Assembly: GCA_017628165.1 (NCBI GenBank)
Contig: JAGBZQ010000048.1
Span: 1 to 7,759, forward strand
Direction: 5' to 3'
From: Kiritimatiellia bacterium
Lineage (GTDB): Bacteria > Verrucomicrobiota > Kiritimatiellia > RFP12 > UBA1067
DNA: 7,759 nucleotides
This document shows positions 1-6,496 of this stretch, piece after piece. The stretch's first letter is position 1. Each line of letters opens with the position of its first letter. The translations under genes were made by a program, and so were the position numbers. The notes under the pieces were generated by a model, which saw only the letters and a program-made list of their open reading frames with translations, ran no database searches and was not told where the DNA came from.

Positions 1-1
1 C

Positions 2-2377
2 TTTAATGTCCATCATCCGATGGGATGGGATGCGTTTGGCTTGCCTGCAGAGCAGTATGCCGTGGAGACGGGCACGCACCCTGCGATCACCACGAAGAAG
101 AATGTAGACCGCTTCCGTGAGCAGATTCGCGCGCTTGGCTTCAGCTATGATTGGGATCGCGAAATCAACACCACCGATCCAAAGTATTACAAGTGGACGC
201 AGTGGATTTTCGAGAAGCTTTATGAAAAGGGGCTCGCATACGTTGCAGAGATTCCCGTCAACTGGTGCCCCGCGCTTGGCACGGTGCTTGCGAACGAGGA
301 GGTCATAGACGGCCGCTCCGAGCGCGGCAATCATCCTGTCATCCGCAAGCCCATGCGCCAGTGGATGCTTAGGATTACCGAGTATGCAGAGCGTCTTTTG
401 AATGATCTTGACGAGCTTGATTGGTCTGACGGCATCAAGGAGATGCAGCGCAACTGGATCGGTAAATCCACAGGCGCACTTGTGGACTTCAAGGCGGTTT
501 CGTCGTTTGGTGAGGATACCGTCACGGTTTACACTACGCGCTGCGATACTCTTTTCGGCGCTACGTACATGGTGATGAGTCCTGAGCATCCGCTTGTAAA
601 GAAGTGGATGGACGGCGGATTCCTCTCCAACGCGGAGGCAGTGGCGGCATATCAGAAGAAGGCCGCTTCGAAGAGTGATCTTGAGCGCACGGAGCTCAAC
701 AAGGAAAAGACGGGCGTTAGGCTTCAAGGCGTTTCAGGTGTCAATCCCGTCAATGGGGCAAGCCTTCCGATTTTTATTTCCGATTACGTTCTTGCCAGTT
801 ACGGCACGGGTGCGATCATGGCCGTGCCTGCGCATGATGAGCGCGATTTTGAGTTCGCGAAGGTTTTTGAGCTTCCTATCGTTCAAGTGGTAGCCCCTGA
901 AGGCAGTGAAGCTGCGAAGATGGCTTCTGCTGATCCAGTGCCTTATACAGGCGCGGCCGCATTCACGGATATCGCCGCAGGAGTAATGGTTTCCTCAGGT
1001 TTCATTACCGGCCTTTCTGTGGAGGAAGCGCGCAAGAAGATGATCGCATGGCTTGAGGAGAAGGGTGTAGGCAAGGCGAAGACGCAGTACAAGCTTCGCG
1101 ACTGGCTTTTCTCGCGTCAGCGTTACTGGGGCGAGCCTTTCCCTGTAATTCACTGGGAGGACGGTACTGAGAGCCTCGTCCCTGAGGGCGATCTTCCGCT
1201 TACGCTTCCCGAGCTTCAGGACTATAAGCCCACTGGCACGGGCGAGCCGCCGCTTGCGAAGGCAGCGGATTGGGTGAATGTGGTTGATCCCGTCACCGGC
1301 AGGAAGGGTGTCCGCGAGACGAATACGATGCCTCAGTGGGCGGGAAGCTGCTGGTATTATTTGAGGTATATCGATCCTTTGAACGACAACGCCTTTGCCG
1401 ATCCGGAGCTTTTGAAGAAGTGGTTGCCTGTGGATCTTTATGTGGGCGGTGCCGAGCATGCCGTACTGCACCTTCTTTATGCGCGCTTCTGGCATAAGGT
1501 TCTTTTTGATCTCGGGCTTGTTCCCACAAAGGAGCCGTTCCAGCGCCTTGTCAACCAGGGAATGATTCTTGGAATGGCTTACAAGACAAAGCGCGGCGTT
1601 TTGATACCGATGGATCGGATCGAATGGCGCGAGGGCAAGCCTTGGGGCGCTGAAGAGGGCTGCGAAATGGAGGAGCTTACCGAGTTCCCCGCCAAGATGT
1701 CCAAGTCCTTGAAGAATGTCGTCAATCCTGATGACATCATTCGTGATTACGGCGCAGATTCCTTGAGGCTTTACGAAATGTTTATGGGGCCGTTGCAGGC
1801 GGTCAAGCCCTGGTCCACCAAGGGCGTCGAGGGGGTCCATCGTTTCCTCAAGCGCGCAAATCGTCTTGTAACGGAAACTCCGCTTCAGTCTCGCGCGATG
1901 ACGAAGGCGGAGGCGAAGAGCCTTAACGCCATGATCAAGAAGGTCGGTGACGATCTTGAGGCGATGGCTTTCAATACCGCGATTTCCGCGATGATGGTCT
2001 TCATCAACGAGGCTGAGGATTTTGCGAAATCCGGCGGTCTCCCGAAGGAGTATCTCGTCAAGTTCGTCCAGTGCCTTGCGCCGTTTGCTCCGCATCTCGG
2101 TGAAGAGCTTTGGGAGTTCCTTGGCGGGGAGAAGACGCTTTCTTATGAGCCGTGGCCAATTTATGATCCTGCCGCTCTTGTGGAGGATGAGATCGAAATT
2201 CCCGTCCAGGTGATGGGCAAGCTGCGCGGCCGCGTCAAAATTCCTGCTTCTGCAACGCCCTCTGAGATGGAGGCCGCTGCCAAGGCGGATGTGGAGATCA
2301 TGAAGTTCCTTGAAGGGAAAACCATCGTCAAGGTGATTGCGGTCCCGAAGCGAATGGTCAATTTCGTGTTAGGATGA
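2..2377 (+). CDS. leuS: Leucyl-tRNA synthetase, 5'-truncated by the window edge
   Basis: Class I aminoacyl-tRNA synthetase that charges tRNA-Leu with leucine in the cytoplasm and hydrolyses mischarged products. The open frame enters at base 2 (FNVHHPMGWDAFGLPAEQYA), so the ATG at base 20 is an internal Met. By comparison with E. coli LeuRS about 70 N-terminal residues, including the HIGH motif, lie outside the window; 791 residues are visible. Seen in order: NWCPALGTVLANEEV near visible residues 85-100; the CP1 editing domain with TTRCDT (bases 533-550; the specificity Thr is kept, and Cys replaces the Pro of E. coli) and AHDERD (830-847) with the editing Asp; RQRYWGEP before the catalytic core resumes; a leucine-specific insertion between NQGMILG and KMSKS; KMSKS at 1694-1708; the anticodon-binding domain (FAPHLGEELWEFLGG); and a complete C-terminal domain ending in MVNFVLG. 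The reading frame is intact. The secretin gene follows 3 bases after the stop. Confidence 0.98.
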   Translation, partial: FNVHHPMGWDAFGLPAEQYAVETGTHPAITTKKNVDRFREQIRALGFSYDWDREINTTDPKYYKWTQWIFEKLYEKGLAYVAEIPVNWCPALGTVLANEEVIDGRSERGNHPVIRKPMRQWMLRITEYAERLLNDLDELDWSDGIKEMQRNWIGKSTGALVDFKAVSSFGEDTVTVYTTRCDTLFGATYMVMSPEHPLVKKWMDGGFLSNAEAVAAYQKKAASKSDLERTELNKEKTGVRLQGVSGVNPVNGASLPIFISDYVLASYGTGAIMAVPAHDERDFEFAKVFELPIVQVVAPEGSEAAKMASADPVPYTGAAAFTDIAAGVMVSSGFITGLSVEEARKKMIAWLEEKGVGKAKTQYKLRDWLFSRQRYWGEPFPVIHWEDGTESLVPEGDLPLTLPELQDYKPTGTGEPPLAKAADWVNVVDPVTGRKGVRETNTMPQWAGSCWYYLRYIDPLNDNAFADPELLKKWLPVDLYVGGAEHAVLHLLYARFWHKVLFDLGLVPTKEPFQRLVNQGMILGMAYKTKRGVLIPMDRIEWREGKPWGAEEGCEMEELTEFPAKMSKSLKNVVNPDDIIRDYGADSLRLYEMFMGPLQAVKPWSTKGVEGVHRFLKRANRLVTETPLQSRAMTKAEAKSLNAMIKKVGDDLEAMAFNTAISAMMVFINEAEDFAKSGGLPKEYLVKFVQCLAPFAPHLGEELWEFLGGEKTLSYEPWPIYDPAALVEDEIEIPVQVMGKLRGRVKIPASATPSEMEAAAKADVEIMKFLEGKTIVKVIAVPKRMVNFVLG
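2371..2374 (+). promoter_or_regulatory. Shine-Dalgarno-like site for the secretin gene
   Basis: AGGA lies inside the last codons of leuS, six bases before the ATG at 2381. This spacing supports the 2381 start and translation from a leuS-containing transcript. The match is short, so confidence is moderate. Confidence 0.5.
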
Positions 2378-2380
2378 ATC

Positions 2381-4015
2381 ATGTTTAATTTCCATCCTAT
2401 CCGCATATTGAGTTTTCTTTCAGTCGCCATTTTTGCGGCGGGGGGATCTTCTGCCGAGGTTGCTGCGGATATTGTGGTATCAGACGTTTCGTTCAATGAT
2501 TATTCCTCCGCTGGGCTTTTCGTTTCCAATCCGGTGGTTGCCGCTGCGAATAATGCGGCTCTCGCTTCGATCTCGGCGGCTGCGATAGAGGAGGTGCGCC
2601 AGCGTCATCTTGCCGCCGAGAAGGCTCTTTTGGAGCGCAAGGCCGAGGAAGCGCTTGAAAGGCGGCGCATAACAACGCGTGTGTTCCGCCTGGCGCATGT
2701 GAATGCCGAGGAGGTTGCCGAGCGCCTTAATGCCATGTGGAATGGGGATTTCGGCGTTACCTGGAAAGTGAGCAAGATCGCACAGGCGTTTCCCGAGTCA
2801 AATAGCGTCATTGTCACCGCGCCTGCGGCAATCCTTGACGCCTGCGCCGATATCGTCAGTGAGATAGATGTGGAGATTCCCCAGGTCTATATAGAGGCCA
2901 GATTTATTGAGCTTGCCAACAACGCTTCGCATAAGCTCGGCATTGACTGGCAGATGCTTGGCGGGATGAAAGGTTCGCTCTCTCTTGACGCAGGATGGAA
3001 CGAGCGCAATATGCAGGGCGTATCCAGTTATAAAAGCGACGGCTCGTATACCATTGGAAATACAGTCGGTCAGGATGGGAATTTAGTGAAGCCCCCAAAA
3101 TCGAGAGCCAATTTGTCGTATGTGAACGGCACTATCGGGATGTCAGAGCTTTTCGTGATTCTCCGGGCCCTTGAATCGAGCGAGGATGCGAGAACTTTTT
3201 CAAATCCCAAGATTATCGTCTCGTCCGGCAAGAAGGCAACGGTGGATATGACTACAAAGTATCCCAATGTGAAGATTTCTGCTAAGCGAACCACAAATAC
3301 GGGCGGCGATTCCCTTGATCTTGACATGCAGATGGCTGTCATCCCGGGAGAGGATAAGATGATGTTCGCCAAGGAGTCGTTTTTCAGCTGGGGCATATCG
3401 CTTGATGTGACTCCGCGCATAGGTACGAACGGTCTTATCAATGTTCAGATTGTCCCAACCATTTCTTCGCAGACGGATTGGGTGGTGTCCGGGACTTCCG
3501 ATCAGGCGGATAGCGGAACTATCTCAGCAAAGTATCCGGTGATCGATGTCCAGCGTCTTGTGACAGAGTTTAATATGGCCTCCGGCACCACAGCCGTTAT
3601 CGGCGGGCTCTCGCTTACTGTTGAGACGCAGAAGGATAACGGCATCCCGTGGCTTAGGGACTGGTGGTGGATCGGTCCTAAACTTTTCGGTTCAAAAATC
3701 CGCGTCAAGGAGCAGCGTGAGATTATTGTTTTCGTGACGGTCGGCATCGTGGATCCAAAGAATATCTCCAAGGACGCGGGGCTTCCGAAGAATGCCGTCC
3801 TTGGGCGCCAGTATACGGAGGATACGCGCCGCGAGCCAGGCGACAGGGTGCGCTTAAGGCCTGAAGGAATCAAGTCTCTTGATTTGAGATCTCTTGAGGA
3901 GCAGTATTCTGATCCTCGCAGAACCAATATACAGAGCAGGGCATCATGGTCGTTCAATGAGTTACCGATGCCTTTTATCAAAGAAGATGACCATAAAACA
4001 CAAGGAGTAAGATGA
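2381..4015 (+). CDS. Short secretin-family outer-membrane protein (GspD/PilQ-like)
   Basis: Predicted outer-membrane secretin, a multimeric gated channel of the type used by type II/III secretion, type IV pili and phage export. Residues about 1-25 form a Sec signal peptide (hydrophobic core ILSFLSVAIFAA, likely cleavage after SSA) with no lipobox Cys. An Ala-rich stretch and a charged helical, possibly coiled-coil segment (about 62-97) follow. A secretin N-type repeat (about 98-165, starting TRVFRLAHVNAEEVAERLN) leads into VYIEARFIEL (169-178), the usual entry to the pore domain. The pore domain (about 248-459) has ALESSEDARTFSNPKI, TPRIGTNGLINVQIVPTIS, VIGGLSLTVE (GG at 408-409) and ends near IVDP (456-459). 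At 544 residues it is shorter than most GspD (about 650), with apparently one N repeat and no N0 domain recognised. The last 85 residues are polar and could be a pilotin-binding S-domain or an extension. No ATPase, pseudopilin or inner-membrane partner is in the window, so the system served is unknown. The stop overlaps the next start. Confidence 0.9.
   Translation: MFNFHPIRILSFLSVAIFAAGGSSAEVAADIVVSDVSFNDYSSAGLFVSNPVVAAANNAALASISAAAIEEVRQRHLAAEKALLERKAEEALERRRITTRVFRLAHVNAEEVAERLNAMWNGDFGVTWKVSKIAQAFPESNSVIVTAPAAILDACADIVSEIDVEIPQVYIEARFIELANNASHKLGIDWQMLGGMKGSLSLDAGWNERNMQGVSSYKSDGSYTIGNTVGQDGNLVKPPKSRANLSYVNGTIGMSELFVILRALESSEDARTFSNPKIIVSSGKKATVDMTTKYPNVKISAKRTTNTGGDSLDLDMQMAVIPGEDKMMFAKESFFSWGISLDVTPRIGTNGLINVQIVPTISSQTDWVVSGTSDQADSGTISAKYPVIDVQRLVTEFNMASGTTAVIGGLSLTVETQKDNGIPWLRDWWWIGPKLFGSKIRVKEQREIIVFVTVGIVDPKNISKDAGLPKNAVLGRQYTEDTRREPGDRVRLRPEGIKSLDLRSLEEQYSDPRRTNIQSRASWSFNELPMPFIKEDDHKTQGVR
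4002..4014 (+). promoter_or_regulatory. Strong Shine-Dalgarno plus ATGA stop/start overlap
   Basis: AAGGAG (4002-4007) lies four bases before the ATG at 4012, and that ATG overlaps the secretin TGA (4013-4015). This is the best ribosome-binding site in the window. It fixes the DUF481 start and points to translational coupling of the secretin and barrel genes. Confidence 0.8.
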
Positions 4016-5028
4016 AGATCAAGAATTTTTGCGCGATTGTCTTTTCGCTGATGAGCGCGGCTCTCATGGCTGATAAGGTCTACTTGAAATCGGGTTCGGT
4101 TTTAAGCGGAACGGCCGGTGATGTTTCCGGCGATTCCATAATATTCAATTCAGACGATCTTGGCGAATTGAAGATTGCTCTTTCCAGCATCACGAAGCTT
4201 GAATCGCCGCGCACGCATGTAGTTCAGTATAAGGACATGAAGATAGAGAAGAAGGTTCTCGGCGTTAAGGACGGAAAGTTTGTGGAGGGAGAGAATCTCT
4301 TAGATATGGCGAATGTGAAGGCCATAGACCCTGTGTTCGAATCGTGGCACGGAAGTGTCAATCTTGCGGCAAGTATGGCGCGCGGCAATACAGTCTCTGA
4401 ATCTGTCAGCCTCTTTGCGGATGCTTCTCGCCGCTGGGAGACGCACCGTTTTACTTCGTCGTTCGGATATTACTTCTCGCAGAGCGGAGATACGAAGGAG
4501 GATAAGCAGAAGACGGAGAATCGCTTTGAGATTCAGGCGCAGGAGGATTATTTCTTCTTTCCCAAGTTCTACGGCTATGTGAGCGGCAAATATGAGCATG
4601 ACGAAATTATGCAGCTTGATTATCGCCTCAGGCTTGGTGCCGGTTTCGGCTATCAGTGGATTGAAGGTGTAGATGTGGCCGGGCTCGGCAAGATGGACTT
4701 TAATCAGGAAGTCGGTATGGCCTGGGTTTCGGAGGAGTTCGATCGCGGTTATTCCGATGATTTCGCCACGGTTCGCTACGCCCATCATTACGGCTGGGGC
4801 GTAGCCAAGTTTGACGGCATGAAATTTTTCCACAACCTTGAGTTCCTTCCTGATGTGAACGACCCTGCAGAAAATTATATTATTGATGCGGATGCGGGAA
4901 TTTCGTGGGCGTTTAGGGCCAATTGGCAGCTTACCGCCAAGTTGGAATGGGATTATAAGAGCAAAGTTGCCAATGGCGTCAAGCATAGCGATTTGAGATA
5001 CATCCTCGGCCTTGGCTACAAGTGGTAA
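4012..5028 (+). CDS. DUF481-family (YdiY-like) outer-membrane beta-barrel protein
   Basis: Predicted outer-membrane protein of unknown function. Residues 1-20 are a short signal peptide (KIKNFCAIVFSLMSAALMA, cleavage probably before DKVYLKSG). The exported N-terminal part (about 21-105) begins with DKVYLKSGSVLSGTAGDV and continues with GELKIALSSITKLES, the pattern of the small beta domain that precedes the barrel in many DUF481 proteins. From ESWHGSVNLAAS (W112) onward there are alternating amphipathic strands rich in Tyr, Phe and Trp, such as RFTSSFGYYFSQSGD, KFYGYVSGKYEHDEIM and YRLRLGAGFGYQW. The protein ends in YILGLGYKW, an aromatic C-terminal residue as in the BAM-recognised beta-signal. 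The length of 338 residues suits the family. The start is supported by an excellent ribosome-binding site, and the gene overlaps the secretin stop. The fold assignment is firm; a working partnership with the secretin is only inferred from coupling. A general porin-like barrel is the alternative. Confidence 0.88.
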   Translation: MKIKNFCAIVFSLMSAALMADKVYLKSGSVLSGTAGDVSGDSIIFNSDDLGELKIALSSITKLESPRTHVVQYKDMKIEKKVLGVKDGKFVEGENLLDMANVKAIDPVFESWHGSVNLAASMARGNTVSESVSLFADASRRWETHRFTSSFGYYFSQSGDTKEDKQKTENRFEIQAQEDYFFFPKFYGYVSGKYEHDEIMQLDYRLRLGAGFGYQWIEGVDVAGLGKMDFNQEVGMAWVSEEFDRGYSDDFATVRYAHHYGWGVAKFDGMKFFHNLEFLPDVNDPAENYIIDADAGISWAFRANWQLTAKLEWDYKSKVANGVKHSDLRYILGLGYKW

Positions 5029-5032
5029 GTTA

Positions 5033-6487
5033 TTGAAGGTTGCCATAGTCTATCCTCCGCTTGAGAGTGCAAAAGGTGTTGCGCTCCTAACGCAGAACCG
5101 CCAGTTTCAGTGGTTCTCACGCCCTACATATATTTTTCCTGTCGTCCCTGCCACGGCGGCTACGATGCTTCATGAGGCTGGGCACGATGTTCTTTTCCTT
5201 GACGGGATCGCGCGTGAGATGACGGTGGATCAGTTCGAGCGCGAGCTTATTGCGTTCGAGCCGGATCTCGTGGTGATGGAGACGAAGACGCCCGTGGTCA
5301 AGCGCCATTGGAAGTGGGTTTCGCGCATGAGGGAGATTCTTCCTTTTTTTCCGCGGACGGTTCTCGTGGGCGATCACGTGACCGCGCTTCCAGAGGAGAC
5401 GATGGAGAATTCGCCTGTAGATTTCATTTTGACGGGCGGAGACTGGGATTTTCTTCTAAAAAACATCGTGGATTCCGCTTTTGACCCCAAGGGGTTTGAA
5501 AGTGGGATTTGGTACCGTGCAGGCGGCAAGGTGGAAAATACGGGGCCTTTTAAGCTCGATCACGATCTCAACTCTGCTCCGTGGATTGATCGCGATCTTG
5601 TAAATTGGAAGCTTTACGCTTACAAGAACGGAAATTTCAAGCGCACGCCGGGGACGTACATCATGTCTGGGCGCGACTGCTGGCACGCCAAGTGCACGTT
5701 CTGCAGCTGGACGACGCTCTATCCTAAGTACCGTACGCGCGACGCATTTGATGTGGTAAACGAAATCGATATGCTTGTCAGCCGCTACGGCGTCAGGGAG
5801 ATCATGGATGACTCGGGGACGCTTCCGGTCGGGAAGTGGCTTCATGACTTCTGCGGTGAGATGATAAGGCGCGGGCTTAATAAGCGTGTGCGCATAGACT
5901 GCAATATGCGCTTCGGGCGTCTTGGGCTTGAGGAATACAAGCTTATGCGTCGTGCCGGCTTCAGACTTGTCCTCTTCGGGGTGGAGTCTGCGAATCAGGA
6001 GACGCTCGACCGCTTTTCAAAGGCGCTCAAGGTGGAGGATGTTGAAGAGGGTGCGCGCCTTGCCACCAAGGCTTCGCTTGCCGTGCATCTGACGTTCATG
6101 TTCGGCCACAGGTGGGAAGGGGCGGAAGAAATCGCAAAAACGGTACAGTTCGCGCGCAGGCTTCTGGCAAAGGGATATGCGGCTACGCTTCAGTGCACGC
6201 TTACGATCCCATATCCGGGGACGCCTCTTTTCCGCGACCTTAAGGAGACGGACGGCCTTACTACGCTTGATTGGGACGAGTACGATCAGCGCACTGCCAT
6301 TACGCGCACGGAGAAGGTGTCTGAAGACGATATCAAAAAAGCCATCCGCGATGTTTACCGCGGATTTCTTCAGCCGATGGCGCTCTGGCATATTTTCAGG
6401 CGCAACCTTTTTGATTTTTCATTTTATTACCGTGGATTCAAATACTTGCGTGGACATCTTTTGGATTTTTCCAGTAAGGTGAAATGA
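5033..6487 (+). CDS. Radical SAM enzyme with N-terminal B12-binding-like domain and CX4CX2C motif
   Basis: Predicted [4Fe-4S]/S-adenosylmethionine radical enzyme of unknown substrate. The TTG at 5033 is chosen because it gives MKVAIVYPP, where the first beta strand of this family normally begins; the frame is open back to an in-frame TTG at 5012, which would add seven residues and overlap the previous gene. Residues about 1-145 look like the Rossmann-type domain of B12-binding radical SAM proteins (AATMLHEAGHDVLFLDG, EPDLVVMETKTP, TVLVGDHVTALPEE), but the cobalamin-ligating DxHxxG motif is not seen, so B12 binding is uncertain. The cluster motif is C216, C221, C224 (CWHAKCTFC), one residue longer than canonical CX3CX2C. 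Later barrel features are REIMDDSGTLP, RIDCNMRFGRL, LFGVESANQETLDRF, HLTFMFGHRWEGAEE and TLTIPYPGTPLFRDL. The C-terminal tail (LWHIFRRNLFDFSFYYRGFKYL) is aromatic and basic and may contact a membrane or lipid. Length is 484 residues. The downstream PaaK-like gene suggests a shared biosynthetic route. Confidence 0.9.
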   Translation: MKVAIVYPPLESAKGVALLTQNRQFQWFSRPTYIFPVVPATAATMLHEAGHDVLFLDGIAREMTVDQFERELIAFEPDLVVMETKTPVVKRHWKWVSRMREILPFFPRTVLVGDHVTALPEETMENSPVDFILTGGDWDFLLKNIVDSAFDPKGFESGIWYRAGGKVENTGPFKLDHDLNSAPWIDRDLVNWKLYAYKNGNFKRTPGTYIMSGRDCWHAKCTFCSWTTLYPKYRTRDAFDVVNEIDMLVSRYGVREIMDDSGTLPVGKWLHDFCGEMIRRGLNKRVRIDCNMRFGRLGLEEYKLMRRAGFRLVLFGVESANQETLDRFSKALKVEDVEEGARLATKASLAVHLTFMFGHRWEGAEEIAKTVQFARRLLAKGYAATLQCTLTIPYPGTPLFRDLKETDGLTTLDWDEYDQRTAITRTEKVSEDDIKKAIRDVYRGFLQPMALWHIFRRNLFDFSFYYRGFKYLRGHLLDFSSKVK

Positions 6488-6492
6488 GAGGA
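6488..6492 (+). promoter_or_regulatory. Shine-Dalgarno site for the PaaK-like gene
   Basis: GAGGA starts one base after the radical SAM stop (6485-6487) and ends four bases before the ATG at 6497. A second in-frame ATG at 6503 would sit ten bases away, so either Met1 or Met3 could be the true start; 6497 is kept because it is the first. No promoter-like sequence is apparent in the nine-base gap. Confidence 0.65.
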
Positions 6493-6496
6493 TTAT

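Noticed and set aside
20..22. ATG at base 20 as the start of leuS
   Set aside because: The frame is open to base 2 and upstream codons encode conserved LeuRS sequence (NVHHP before MGWDAFGLPAE), so the gene begins outside the window.
533..550. Cys in place of Pro in the LeuRS editing motif (TTRCDT)
   Set aside because: Considered as a possible editing defect, but the catalytic/specificity Thr and the HDERD Asp are present, and I believe this Pro position varies among bacterial LeuRS, so it is not treated as unusual.
995..2095. 366-codon open frame on the minus strand opposite leuS
   Set aside because: It lies wholly within the well-conserved leuS frame, encodes a basic low-complexity product rich in Leu, Arg and His with no recognisable motif, and reflects codon bias leaving the complementary frame free of stops.
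3070..3981. Two minus-strand open frames (123 and 159 codons) opposite the secretin pore domain
   Set aside because: They are shadows of the secretin frame with no recognisable motifs and no supporting ribosome-binding site.
4300..5046. 248-codon open frame on the minus strand
   Set aside because: It is antisense to the DUF481 gene, which has a signal peptide, barrel pattern and strong ribosome-binding site. The antisense product shows no domain.
5033..5470. Confident assignment of cobalamin binding to the radical SAM N-terminal domain
   Set aside because: The fold pattern fits, but the DxHxxG...SxL...GG motif is not seen, and many relatives have lost or never used B12, so only a B12-binding-like domain is claimed.
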